In this document: positions 45,677 to 54,087 of the stretch, piece after piece
Numbering within the stretch: position 1 is the first letter of the stretch
Layout of the letters: every line of letters starts with the position of its first letter
Source of the DNA: Akkermansiaceae bacterium
Lineage (GTDB): Bacteria; Verrucomicrobiota; Verrucomicrobiia; Verrucomicrobiales; Akkermansiaceae
Direction: 5' to 3'
Length of the DNA: 64,000 nt
NCBI GenBank assembly: GCA_029253285.1
Contig: JAQWZU010000130.1
Coordinates: forward strand, 1 to 64,000
Made by a program: the position numbers and the translations under genes
Notes under the pieces: model-generated
The model's input: the letters and a program-made list of their open reading frames with translations, nothing else
Databases searched by the model: none
Told to the model about the DNA's origin: nothing

Positions 45677-46287
45677 GAGGAGGCTGATTGACGGGCGTTA
45701 TCCCAGATAACTCTGGGTTCGAAAGAGAGAGCGGCAAGCATTGTCAGAATGACCATCAGTCCAAATGACACCGCAGCGGTTCCCGGCGCGATGGACATGA
45801 TGTTGCCGAGTTGCACAAGAGCAACCAAAATTGCCACTACGAAAACGTCGACCATGGACCATCGTCCGACCAGTTCAGTGAGCCAGAAGATGCGGTTTGC
45901 ACGGCGTGGATTGGTTTCAATCCATCCGGCGGAGAGGGCGCAGAGCCAGCCCAGAGCGAGTAATTTGAGAGCGGGGATCATGACGCTGGCGATGAAAATA
46001 GTGATGGCGACCGGGTAGGCTTTCATTTGCCAAAAAGTGGCGACTCCTGCGAGAATGGTGCTTTCCTCGGTTCGGCCAAGATTGGTCACAATCATGATGG
46101 GCCAGATATTGGCTGGAATGTAGGCGATAATGCTGGCGAGGGAGAGAGCGAGACAGCGCTGCACGCTGTTCTTTTTCCGGGAATGCAGCGGGGTGTGGCA
46201 ACGGAGGCAAGACGCTTTTTCGAGAGGGTTGATCCGGCCGCAGGTGTGGCAGCTAACTTTATTTTTTTCACGTGCGCTAGCTAACAT
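45673..46287 (-). CDS. pqiA: PqiA-like membrane protein, second half (pqiA2)
   Basis: A 204-residue protein with a four-Cys zinc-ribbon (CHTCGRINPLEKASCLRCH) at residues 13-31, then four hydrophobic segments: CLALSLASIIAYIPANIWPIM, YPVAITIFIASVMIPALKLLALGWL, MVDVFVVAILVALVQLGN and VSFGLMVILTMLAALSFEP. PRVIWD near the end is typical of PqiA. E. coli PqiA has two such units fused in one chain; here each unit has its own gene. This one overlaps the first half by 7 bp and pqiB by 4 bp, so synthesis is probably coupled. Confidence 0.88.
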   Translation of the reverse strand: MLASAREKNKVSCHTCGRINPLEKASCLRCHTPLHSRKKNSVQRCLALSLASIIAYIPANIWPIMIVTNLGRTEESTILAGVATFWQMKAYPVAITIFIASVMIPALKLLALGWLCALSAGWIETNPRRANRIFWLTELVGRWSMVDVFVVAILVALVQLGNIMSIAPGTAAVSFGLMVILTMLAALSFEPRVIWDNARQSASS

Positions 46288-46973
46288 TCCACGCCTCCTT
46301 CCACGGATACGTCGGGGGTCTTTCTCCGTCGGTATGCGACTTCGATGCGATCCCAGAGTTCAAGTTTGTCTATTCCACCCACCGCAGCGGCTAGGCTGAG
46401 CATGAGTCCGACCATGGACCAGAAACCGAGGCCGAGGGTGATATCAGCGAGTTTGATCAATTTAAGTAGACTGACAAGGGTTCCGAGAAAGAAGACTTCG
46501 ACCATGACCCAGGATTGCAATCCTTGCATCAGTTTGGTGACCGGGACCATTCCGGGGAAGGCCCGGCCGCTGAGGAGGGGGAGGCAGAGATAGATCAGGC
46601 TGGCGAGTTGGAAAAAGGGGAGAATGAAAATAAAGATGGCAACCGCGACGGAGATGATGGGGCCTCCGGTGAGCCAAAGTCGGATCACCGTTTCACCGGC
46701 AGAGGTGGTAAGGTTGTTTCCCTGAGCCTCCATGGTGATGAAGGGCAGGAAGAGCATCCCGAGGAGAAAGAGAACACCAGTCAGGCCGAAGGCAAAGGCT
46801 CGTTCCAGGCTTTGTGGTTTGTTGGCGTAGAGGATACTACCGCAAGTGTTGCAGTAAGCGGTTTGTCCTTCTTCGATTAATTCGACATCATGGAGCGAGT
46901 CACAAAAGTGGCAGGCCACTTCGTGATGTCGGTCGCGCAGCCGCGGCCAGGTCTGACGGTGAAGAAATTTCAA
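46281..46973 (-). CDS. pqiA: PqiA-like membrane protein, first half (pqiA1)
   Basis: A 230-residue protein with paired cysteines CHFC and CNTC at residues 21-44 (zinc-ribbon-like) and four hydrophobic segments, such as FGLTGVLFLLGMLFLPFIT, IISVAVAIFIFILPFFQLASLIYLCLPLL, MVEVFFLGTLVSLLKLIKLA and WSMVGLMLSLAAAVG. ELWDRIEVAYRRRK ends the last helix. It leads the operon pqiA1-pqiA2-pqiB-pqiC. PqiA proteins are inner-membrane partners of the MCE tunnel and likely load lipids. Two separate half-genes suggest a heterodimer replacing the usual fused protein. Confidence 0.88.
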   Translation of the reverse strand: MKFLHRQTWPRLRDRHHEVACHFCDSLHDVELIEEGQTAYCNTCGSILYANKPQSLERAFAFGLTGVLFLLGMLFLPFITMEAQGNNLTTSAGETVIRLWLTGGPIISVAVAIFIFILPFFQLASLIYLCLPLLSGRAFPGMVPVTKLMQGLQSWVMVEVFFLGTLVSLLKLIKLADITLGLGFWSMVGLMLSLAAAVGGIDKLELWDRIEVAYRRRKTPDVSVEGGVEC

Positions 46974-47034
46974 GGTAGGGTTGGGACGAGCCTAGCGTCG
47001 AAATAGCGAGACTGCCAGATCAACATTGCGGTGC

Positions 47035-48151
47035 TTAATCGCGTTTTTGGCCCCGCAGCATCGCTTCGATGAATGGATCGATGGCTCCATCCATGATATT
47101 TTGAATGTTGCCGGTTTCCTCGCCGGTGCGGAGGTCCTTGACCATCTGATAGGGCTGGAAGACGTAGGAACGAATCTGACTGCCCCAACCGATTTCGCCT
47201 TTTTCGGAGTAAGTCCGGTCGGCCTCGGCTTTTTGTTTGTCTTCCTCGATCTGGTAAAGCTTGGCCTTCAGGGTCTCCCAGGCCAGCTCTCGGTTGCGAA
47301 GTTGGGAGCGTTCCTGGGTCGAGCGAATCACGATCCCGGAGGGAAGGTGCTTCATAATCACTGCAGTTTCGACCTTGTTGACGTTTTGTCCGCCTTTTCC
47401 GCCGGAACGGGCCGTGCTGATTTCAACGTCGGATTCGGGAATGTCGATGATGATGCTCTCGTCGATCTCGGGAGTCACATCGAGCGAGGCGAATGAAGTG
47501 TGACGTTTCCCGGCGCTGTCGAATGGAGAAATTCGTACGAGACGATGGACGCCCCGTTCGGCTTTGAGATAGCCGTAGGCGTAGTTGCCGTCAATTTTGA
47601 GAGAGGCTGAGGAAATACCTGCTTCTTCGCCTTCCTGATAGTCGATGACGTTGACTTTGTAGCCTCGTCCTTCAGCCCACCGAGTATACATGCGGTAGAG
47701 CATTCCGGCCCAGTCGCAGGCTTCGGTTCCTCCGGCGCCAGCTTGAATCGTCACGTAGGCATTATTTGAGTCAGTTGCCCCGTCGAGAAGGATGATGAGT
47801 TCAAAGGATTCCAGTTCTTTGGTGACGCGATCGAAGGTGGAGCGGGCCTCCTTGGCGGAGTCGAGGTCTTGGAATTCCTTGGCGAGTTCGATACCAGAGC
47901 TGAGGTCTGCGAAGTCTTCCTCGAGTTTGAGAAAGGGAAGCAGTTTGGCTTTAAGGCGATTGGTATCGGCGAGAATGGAGCGGGCTTTCTCCTGGTTGTT
48001 CCAGAATTCCGGGTTGGCTGCTTGACTTTCAAGGTCCGCGACTTGCTGGGTCAGGGTGGGGATGTCAAAGGTACCTCCTGAGTTCTAACAACCGGCTCTC
48101 AAGAGAACTGGTGTCGACCGCCAGGAGGTCAGCGATGGATTCGTTTGCCAT
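47035..48151 (-). CDS. prfB: Peptide chain release factor 2 with programmed +1 frameshift
   Basis: RF2 assembled from two frames: ATG 48151 to CTT 48068 (28 codons), then a +1 shift continuing GAC at 48066 through 47035, total 371 residues (365 in E. coli). The frame 2 part contains [21 protein letters not shown], the tripeptide anticodon region [12 protein letters not shown], and the peptidyl-tRNA hydrolysis motif GGQ in [15 protein letters not shown]2 releases peptides at UGA and UAA. Low RF2 lets the ribosome pause at the in-frame UGA and shift, giving autoregulation. A plain reading of either frame alone gives a truncated product. It is divergent from recO across a 94-bp gap. Confidence 0.96.
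48064..48079 (-). promoter_or_regulatory. prfB: prfB +1 frameshift site
   Basis: On the minus strand AGGAGG (48079-48074) is followed after three bases by CTT TGA C (48070-48064). This is the conserved RF2 recoding site: an internal Shine-Dalgarno at the same spacing as E. coli (AGGGGGTATCTTTGAC), a slippery CTT and a slowly terminated UGA-C context. Confidence 0.96.
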
Positions 48152-48245
48152 GTGGGACTGAGGGGTAGGGAAGGGGGCGATTCTGGTCAATGGTATTGTG
48201 TTTTTTGATTCGCCATAAGAAGGGAGCCACGACATCGTTTGCCTT

Positions 48246-48767
48246 GTGGAAAGTGCCCGAGGAACGATCATTCGACTGACTAAGCTGAGCGATACCAGCT
48301 TGATCATACTCTGGATGAGTGAGGAAGAGGGCTTGCTTAAGACTGTGGCCAAAGGGGCGCGTCGACCGAAGAGCGCTTTTGCGGGACGCCTGGATCTATT
48401 TGTTGATGCTGGATTTCAGTGGAGCCGGAGTCGTTCGAGTGACTTGCATGGCTTGCGGGAGGTGGCTGTGACGGACTACCGGGAGCCGCTTCGTGGAAAT
48501 TATCGCGATTCAGTGGTGGCAGCTTATTTCGGGCAGCTGTTGGAAATGGTTCTTGAGCTGAATCATGCCGAACCGGAAATCTTTGCCCTGCTTCAGCGAG
48601 GGCTGGCCTATTTGACAGAGGAGGGGGGGAGTCGGAAAGCAGTGCTGCATTTTGAAAAGGAGGTGGCGAGATTACTGGGTTTGGGAGATGGGGCACAGCG
48701 GGGAATTCTCAATGCCTACGGGAAACTTCCCGCCAGCCGGGAGCACTGCCTTGATCTTTTCACATAG
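48246..48767 (+). CDS. recO: DNA repair protein RecO (short form)
   Basis: A 173-residue RecO-like protein. The N-terminal OB fold has ARGTIIRLTKLSDTSLIILWMSEEEGLLKTVAKGARRPKSAFAGRLDLFVDAG, and the helical part has SVVAAYFGQLLEMVLELNHAEPEIFALLQRGLAYL and KAVLHFEKEVARLLGLG. It is shorter than the usual ~240 residues and lacks the four-Cys zinc motif of some RecO proteins. RecO anneals ssDNA and loads RecA with RecR. The start is GTG at 48246; it begins the OB fold. Truncation could be genuine lineage reduction, since the stop is clean and no continuation is seen in other frames. Confidence 0.75.
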   Translation: MESARGTIIRLTKLSDTSLIILWMSEEEGLLKTVAKGARRPKSAFAGRLDLFVDAGFQWSRSRSSDLHGLREVAVTDYREPLRGNYRDSVVAAYFGQLLEMVLELNHAEPEIFALLQRGLAYLTEEGGSRKAVLHFEKEVARLLGLGDGAQRGILNAYGKLPASREHCLDLFT

Positions 48768-49009
48768 TTATGTCAGAAATGACGCTTTCAAACCATAGGT
48801 CATCTTAGGTCGGATTTAACGTTGGCGGCTCTGGAAGAGGTATTAGTGGGTCCTGTTACCAAGGGGAGCTTTGGGGAGATCCAAGGTTTTTCCGGTTAGG
48901 TGATTGCGGAGACCTGATCGGACGACGGCACAAGAAGGATTACCGGAGTTAAGGTGGCCCGGGCGCTTTTTGCGTTGGATACCCGTTTCGCTGCACATCA
49001 GGTTGAGTG
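48768..49009. other. Gap without recognisable genes
   Basis: This 242-bp gap follows recO and precedes the stop of the papain-like gene on the opposite strand. I see no stable hairpin, tRNA or convincing coding frame. A short minus-strand open frame (48843-49046) overlaps the next gene and has no protein-like features. Confidence 0.5.
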
Positions 49010-49789
49010 CTACGTGCTGGTTGGCCAGAACCCGCCGGTGAGCCATTTGTGAATGACCTGGTCGTTTCCGGTGATGTTTCCGGTGACGCGGTATTTGGAA
49101 CGGCGAAGGACATCGGCGTTTTCGCGATCTTCATCAACGACCTGTTTGGGACTTGCTCCTGATGAGTGGATGAAGCGGATCTCGCCATCTTCGGGGACTA
49201 CTAGAAAAGCGACATGGCGGTCGAGGCCGACAATGCGCACGCCGGGGCCGCGGGATTTTACTTGTTCAAGGAAGTCGTCGTAACTCAGCTGGGTGCGAAT
49301 GTGCATGTCACTTTTGGGGACGAAGGTCTTGATAATATTTTGAGATGCTTGTTGGGCCAGTTGGACTCGTTTTACTTTGAAGCCGACATCCTGCATGATG
49401 GTGGAGACGTAGTATCCACAGGCAATTTTCCCACTGCCGGGGGTTTTGGCGGTGCCATTGAAATCCCAGGGAGTTCCGAGCCAACAGCGCATCATTTCGG
49501 GGAGGGCACTTTCCAGAGTCTCGCGGGCTTCCCGATGGACGGCGGAAATTTCCCGGGCGGTGCGAGCTTTTTCGTATTGAATGGAAAGCTTACGGCGTTT
49601 TTCGCTGAGTTCAGATTTCAGCTTCTGGTATCGCTCCGGGTCGGGGACAAACTCAGCGTATGAGCTTTCGTCTTTTTTGAAGTGTTCGTTGTAAAAGCTG
49701 ACGAGCTGATCCTGATATTTCCATCCGATCCACGCTCCGCCGATGAGGAATGCGAGGAAGGCCAGCTTGCAGAGACGTTTCATGATCAT
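49010..49789 (-). CDS. Membrane-anchored protein with papain-like (NlpC/P60-type) residue pattern
   Basis: A 259-residue protein with an N-terminal membrane anchor (LCKLAFLAFLIGGAWIGW), a charged coiled coil (~45-100: RYQKLKSELSEKRRKLSIQYEKARTARE) and a globular C-terminal half. The latter has RCWLGTPWDFNGTAKTPGSGKIACGYYVSTIMQDVGF. A Cys preceded by Gly/Ala-rich sequence at a helix start, and a later His in GLDRHVAFLVVPEDG followed by RFIHSS, recall NlpC/P60 or CHAP-like Cys-His hydrolases. This is a pattern match only; the family is not recognised. Two ATGs (49789 and 49783) can start it. Possible role: cell-wall or peptide hydrolysis in the periplasm. Confidence 0.65.
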   Translation of the reverse strand: MIMKRLCKLAFLAFLIGGAWIGWKYQDQLVSFYNEHFKKDESSYAEFVPDPERYQKLKSELSEKRRKLSIQYEKARTAREISAVHREARETLESALPEMMRCWLGTPWDFNGTAKTPGSGKIACGYYVSTIMQDVGFKVKRVQLAQQASQNIIKTFVPKSDMHIRTQLSYDDFLEQVKSRGPGVRIVGLDRHVAFLVVPEDGEIRFIHSSGASPKQVVDEDRENADVLRRSKYRVTGNITGNDQVIHKWLTGGFWPTST

Positions 49790-50019
49790 TCGGTAAGCGA
49801 GGCCGAATTGTTACGGGTTTGAAAAAGTTAAGAAAGATCAAAGAAAAATGCTCACTCCGAAGAAGGGTGCCGAGCTTCGCAGTTCCTCGTTTCGATCACC
49901 CATGACCTCGTCGATGTGCCTTCCGGTGAGTTGATGCTTTTCTGCCATAGGATTGAGATTATGGCTGAGTGAGGGGGGAAGAGGATGACAAAAGCAAAAT
50001 GAAATGAGAGAGTTTCGCC

Positions 50020-50919
50020 ATGATCAGACGTTTGATAGCTTTGTGTGTTGTGATCGGGTCGGAAGCGATTGCCGAAATGAAGAAAGTCGCGGATCTGGAT
50101 TATGTCGGAAATGGCAACCCGAGGCAGATGTTGGATTTGTATTTGCCTAAAAAAATTACTGAGCCGGTTCCCGTGGTAATATGGATTCATGGCGGGGCCT
50201 GGCGTCAGGGAAGTAAGAAGAACGCGGGAAGGGTCTTGCGGGTGGCGGAGGGGAAGTATGCCGTAGTTTCGGTTGGGTATCGTTTGACTCAGGAAGCGCA
50301 GTGGCCGGCTCAGATTCATGACTGCAAGGCCGCGCTGAGATTTGTGCGTGCGAACGCAAAGAAGTATGGCTTGGATGCTAATAAGATTGCGGTTTGGGGC
50401 AGTTCGGCAGGTGGGCATCTGGTGTGTCTTCTGGGGACGACTCAAAATGACGAAGTTCTTGACGGGAAATTGGGTCCACATGTTGGGGCCAAGACGAGCG
50501 TGAATTGTGTGGTGAACTTTTTTGGCCCCACCGATTTTGTGAAGATGGATGCGCAAGGGAGTGCGATGAATCACAATGCGGCCAGCTCTCCCGAGGGGCA
50601 GCTGCTTGGCGGGGTGGTTTCAGAGTTAACTCAAAAAGCCAAAGAGGCTTCGGCACACTATCATGTTTCAAAAGATGATGCGGCCATTCTCACCGTGCAT
50701 GGGACGAAGGACCGATTGGTGCCCTACGTGCAGGGGAAAGCTTTTGACGAGGCTCTTGATAGGGCGGGTGTCAGCTCCGTGCTGCTTACCGTTGAGGGAG
50801 GAGGACACGGAAATGGGTTCGGTCCCTCGGTCACGGAAGCGGTGAAGACTTTCCTACAAAGACAGATCTCTGGAAAAGAGGGAAAGGGCAAAGATCGCAC
50901 CGTGAAGGCTGGTCAGTAG
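50020..50919 (+). CDS. Alpha/beta hydrolase (acetylesterase/lipase-like)
   Basis: A 299-residue exported esterase (MIRRLIALCVVIGSEAIAE). It contains LDLYLPKKITEPVPVVIWIHGGAWRQGSKKN (oxyanion HGGAW), YAVVSVGYRLTQEAQWPAQIHDCKAALRFVRANAKKYGLD, the nucleophile motif WGSSAGGHLV, the acid motif TVHGTKDRLVPYVQG and the histidine in EGGGHGNGFG. The BD-FAE/acetylesterase pattern is clear. It is preceded by a 230-bp gap and followed directly (3 bp) by convergent pyrD. Function beyond carboxylesterase is not determined; a polysaccharide deacetylation role would be in line with the esterase at 6833. Confidence 0.85.
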   Translation: MIRRLIALCVVIGSEAIAEMKKVADLDYVGNGNPRQMLDLYLPKKITEPVPVVIWIHGGAWRQGSKKNAGRVLRVAEGKYAVVSVGYRLTQEAQWPAQIHDCKAALRFVRANAKKYGLDANKIAVWGSSAGGHLVCLLGTTQNDEVLDGKLGPHVGAKTSVNCVVNFFGPTDFVKMDAQGSAMNHNAASSPEGQLLGGVVSELTQKAKEASAHYHVSKDDAAILTVHGTKDRLVPYVQGKAFDEALDRAGVSSVLLTVEGGGHGNGFGPSVTEAVKTFLQRQISGKEGKGKDRTVKAGQ

Positions 50920-50921
50920 TG

Positions 50922-51944
50922 CTACCAGGCCTTGATGATCTCGTGAATCAAAGCGGGTCCGCGATAAACGAACCCGGTGTAGAGCTGCACCAGTGATGCT
51001 CCTGCTTTCTTTTTGGCGAGGGCGTCTTCGGCTGAGAAGATTCCACCCGCTCCGATGATGGGGATGTCCGGTCCGAGCTCTTCGTGGAATTTGGCGATGA
51101 CGTCGGTGGAATGTTTGGTGAGTGGCGCTCCGGAAAGTCCACCGGCCTCATGTGCGTTTTTGTGTCCCTTTACCGCATCGCGAGCGATGGTGGTATTGGT
51201 CGCGATGAGGAAATCGAGTCCGCCATCGCGGAAGACTTTTGAGAGACCGGAGATCTGTTCTTCATCGAGGTCGGGTGCGACTTTGAGCGCGAAGGGGACG
51301 TATTTCCCGGTCTCTTTGTAGAGTTTTGATTGAAGATCCTTGAGAGTTTTCAAGAGGAGCCCGGCGGCACCTTCGGACTGTAGGTCTCTCAGGCCGGGAG
51401 TGTTGGGCGAAGAGAAGTTTGCGGTGATGTAGTCGGCGAAGGAGTAGGCTTTTTCGAAAGCGATGGCATAGTCGTCGTTGGCCTGCTCGTTAGGCGTCAC
51501 CTTGTTTTTGCCGATGTTGATGCCGACAATTCCTTTGAAGGCTTTTGACTGCTGGCGATTGATGATGCCTTGCTCGATGCCGGGGTTGTTGAAGCCCATT
51601 CGGTTGATGAGAGCTTGGTGCTCGGGAAGACGGAAGAGGCGGGGAGAGGGGTTTCCGTCTTGGGCCACCGGGGTAAGAGTCCCAATTTCGATGTGGCCAA
51701 ATCCAAGAGTTCCCAGGGCGTCGATGGTGTTGCCTTCCTTGTCGAGACCGGCGGCGAGACCGACGGGGTTTGGGAAGGTGAGCCCGCAGATCGTGACGGG
51801 CTTGTGCTTGGGAGTGGTCGCGAGTTTCTCCAAAAGGCATATCCTCTCCATCGTCCGCAGTCCGGCCATGGAGAGATGGTGGGCTTTCTCGGCATCGATT
51901 TTGAAGAGAAGGGCGCGGGCGGCAGGGTAGAGCTTGTTGAGCAT
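50922..51944 (-). CDS. pyrD: Dihydroorotate dehydrogenase (quinone), class 2
   Basis: A 340-residue class 2 enzyme: N-terminal LYPAARALLFKIDAEKAHHLSMAGL, FMN-site GLTFPNPVGLAAGLDKEGN, GFGHIEIGTLTPVAQDGNP, the catalytic serine motif NFSSPNTPGLRDLQ, and C-terminal TNTTIARD, HEAGGLSGAPLTKHSTDVI and IGAGGIFSAEDALAK. The N-terminal helical segment typical for membrane association and quinone use is present. It oxidises dihydroorotate to orotate in UMP synthesis. Convergent with the esterase and divergent-side neighbour of hemW. Confidence 0.96.
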   Translation of the reverse strand: MLNKLYPAARALLFKIDAEKAHHLSMAGLRTMERICLLEKLATTPKHKPVTICGLTFPNPVGLAAGLDKEGNTIDALGTLGFGHIEIGTLTPVAQDGNPSPRLFRLPEHQALINRMGFNNPGIEQGIINRQQSKAFKGIVGINIGKNKVTPNEQANDDYAIAFEKAYSFADYITANFSSPNTPGLRDLQSEGAAGLLLKTLKDLQSKLYKETGKYVPFALKVAPDLDEEQISGLSKVFRDGGLDFLIATNTTIARDAVKGHKNAHEAGGLSGAPLTKHSTDVIAKFHEELGPDIPIIGAGGIFSAEDALAKKKAGASLVQLYTGFVYRGPALIHEIIKAW

Positions 51945-51975
51945 GGCTTGGTGTGGCTATAAGCGATCTGACGGT

Positions 51976-53070
51976 TTAGGCAAGTTCACCGGCGATCGAA
52001 TCGACGAGGAGCGGGCCTTCGCCGGTGAGGCGGAGGTGCGTGTCGGTGAGATCGAGGAGGCCTTGCCGAGTAAGTTGGGCGATGGTGGCTTGATTTTCTT
52101 CGGTGAGGAATTCGCGCGGGAGGCCCTCAACCGTTCGGAGCATGAGGGCGAGGCGTTCGAGACGCCAGGCTTCGTCGTCGAGGGATTCGGCGGAGTCCTG
52201 GGCGTGGCCGAGGGAGTTGATTCGCTGGAGATAGGCCGAGGTGTCGCAGATGTTTTGGTGGCGTTCGCGATTGAGGGTGGAGACGGCAGAGGGGCCGAGT
52301 CCGAGGTAGTCGTTGCCCGTCCAGTAGCCTTGATTGTGGCGGGAGCGGTAGCCGGGGAGAGCGTAGTTGGATGTTTCGTAGTGTTCGAATCCGGCGCCGA
52401 CGAGCATTTCGTCGGAGAGAGAAAACATCTTGGCGTTGAGTTCGGGGTCGTCGATGAAGTCGCCCTTTTTAAATTGCTCGAAGAAGGCGGTGTCTTCTTC
52501 GTAGGTGAGATTGTAGGCGGAGATGTGGTCGGGTTGAAGGGCGAGAGCCTGGGTGAGGGTGTCCTCCCAATCGACGAGGGTTTGTCCGGGAACGGAGAAG
52601 ATAAGGTCGATGTTGACTTCGAGTGAGCTGGCTTCACGGAGGAGATGAACCGATTGGATGGCCTGCATTGGAGTGTGTTCGCGGCCGAGGGTTTCGAGGT
52701 GTTTTCCAAGGAAGGATTGGATGCCGAGAGAGACGCGGGTGACGCCGAGCTCTTCGTAAAGAGCGGCGGTACGTTCGGTAAATGTGGCCGGATTGGCCTC
52801 AAGGGTGATTTCTTCGATTTGGGAAAAGTCAAAGTTCGCGTGGAGGCCTCCGAAGAGAGTTCGTAGGTGAGTCGGCGAGAGCATGGAGGGAGTGCCTCCA
52901 CCGAAGTAGATTGTTTTGAGGGGAGCGAGGTTCTTTTGGGCGAAGAACTGGGCTTCCGTGATGAGAGCTTGAACGAACGCGCCGAGGTCGGTCTTGCCCG
53001 GAGTATGCTTGTAGAACGAGCAGTAGGGGCAGATGCGGTGGCAGAAGGGAATGTGGAGATATAAATGCAC
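51976..53070 (-). CDS. hemW: Radical SAM heme chaperone HemW
   Basis: A 364-residue radical SAM protein. HLYLHIPFCHRICPYCSFYK contains the CxxxCxxC Fe-S motif. Downstream are KTIYFGGGTPSML, EITLEANPATF, GVTRVSLGIQSFLGKHLETLGREH and NIDLIFSVPGQTL, with the HemW C-terminal region (YETSNYALPGYRSRHNQGYW). The start is unresolved. GTG 53070 gives MHLYLHIPFC as in typical HemW. TTG 53121 would add 17 residues and overlap the 5' end of the divergent squalene synthase gene. I give the GTG start. HemW hands heme to apo-proteins and is often mislabelled oxygen-independent coproporphyrinogen oxidase. Confidence 0.92.
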   Translation of the reverse strand: MHLYLHIPFCHRICPYCSFYKHTPGKTDLGAFVQALITEAQFFAQKNLAPLKTIYFGGGTPSMLSPTHLRTLFGGLHANFDFSQIEEITLEANPATFTERTAALYEELGVTRVSLGIQSFLGKHLETLGREHTPMQAIQSVHLLREASSLEVNIDLIFSVPGQTLVDWEDTLTQALALQPDHISAYNLTYEEDTAFFEQFKKGDFIDDPELNAKMFSLSDEMLVGAGFEHYETSNYALPGYRSRHNQGYWTGNDYLGLGPSAVSTLNRERHQNICDTSAYLQRINSLGHAQDSAESLDDEAWRLERLALMLRTVEGLPREFLTEENQATIAQLTRQGLLDLTDTHLRLTGEGPLLVDSIAGELA

Positions 53071-53115
53071 AGGCTTGTCGGCGGGCCGATTTTGGGGGAA
53101 GACTTGCTTGTGGCA

Positions 53116-54024
53116 ATGCAATCCGGTCTCGCAACGAAGGTTTTGAAGGATGTTTCGCGTTCTTTCTACCTGAGTCTTCGTTTTTTGCCGCCGGGATTTC
53201 GAGCTCCGGCGAGTTTGGGCTATTTGTTGGCGAGGCTCAGCGATACCATTGCGGATGCGGGTGGGGCTTCGCCGGAGGATCGGAAAAGTTTGCTGGCCGA
53301 GTTTAGGGATTCGATGGAGTCAGGGAAGCGGGATTGGCTGGGGGGCTTGGATCGGCTCACCGGGCTGAGCGAGGGCGAAGAGCAATTGGTGGTTCGAGCC
53401 AATGAATGCCTCGATGCGATTGTGGAGTTGCCGGAGTGGCAGCAGAATTCGGTGCGGAGGGTGGTGGGGATTATTACCGAAGGGCAGAGTTGGGATTTGG
53501 TGCGATTTGAAGGTGAGGGGCTGGTGCGACTGGATGGGGATGAAGAATTACGCCGATATACTTATCAGGTTGCCGGGTGTGTCGGGGAGTTTTGGACGGA
53601 GTTGGGACTTGGATGTGATGAGAATTTCGCCTCGGAGTCGGAGGCGCAGATGCTGGAGTGGGGACGCGATTTCGGGAGGAGCTTGCAGCTGATTAATATT
53701 CTGCGGGATGTGGCCGAGGACTTGGAGAATGGACGCTGCTATCTCCCCGGAGAAGGGAGGCCTGAGGAAGTGGAATTGATGGTCTTGCGGAAGAAGTGGA
53801 TTGAAGAAGCCTCAGCAGGGCTCGATTCCGCGGAGAAATACGCGCGGGCCTTGCATGGCAAGCGGATGCGTTTTGCGACGATTCTGCCGGCGATGATCGG
53901 GCGAAGAACTTTGGAATTGCTGGAGGGTGCGAATTGGGAGGAATGGCAGGGAAGGTTGAAAGTATCACGGTCTGAGGTCAAAAAGATGATGTTTGGAGCA
54001 ATGAAGTTTGCGATTTGGGAGTAA
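53116..54024 (+). CDS. Squalene/phytoene synthase family protein
   Basis: A 302-residue prenyltransferase. LKDVSRSFYLSLRFLPPGFR and LGYLLARLSDTIADAG hold the first Asp-rich motif (DTIAD), and LQLINILRDVAEDLENGRCYLP the second (RDVAED). YTYQVAGCVGEFWTELGL lies between. These are all hallmarks of head-to-head prenyl synthases. It could make squalene, presqualene diphosphate or phytoene; the sequence alone does not say. ATG 53116 starts the domain directly and avoids most overlap with hemW; an upstream ATG at 53065 lies inside hemW. Divergent overlap with hemW is notable. Confidence 0.9.
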   Translation: MQSGLATKVLKDVSRSFYLSLRFLPPGFRAPASLGYLLARLSDTIADAGGASPEDRKSLLAEFRDSMESGKRDWLGGLDRLTGLSEGEEQLVVRANECLDAIVELPEWQQNSVRRVVGIITEGQSWDLVRFEGEGLVRLDGDEELRRYTYQVAGCVGEFWTELGLGCDENFASESEAQMLEWGRDFGRSLQLINILRDVAEDLENGRCYLPGEGRPEEVELMVLRKKWIEEASAGLDSAEKYARALHGKRMRFATILPAMIGRRTLELLEGANWEEWQGRLKVSRSEVKKMMFGAMKFAIWE

Positions 54025-54087
54025 AAATCACTTTACCAAAGATCTTTTCCCTGTGCAGGTGTCGGGGCACACTGAACTTCGAAACTG

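Noticed and set aside
47751-48032. 93-residue minus-strand ORF in the prfB region
   Set aside because: It is a shadow of the RF2 +1 frame with a Pro/Ser-rich, non-protein-like translation.
48843-49046. 67-residue minus-strand ORF
   Set aside because: Overlaps the 3' end of the papain-like gene and shows no protein-like composition.
49838-49948. 36-codon minus-strand ORF (MAEKHQLTGRHIDEVM...)
   Set aside because: Clean start and stop but no upstream signal, domain or coupling; chance cannot be excluded in the 230-bp gap 49790-50019, where I see nothing else convincing.
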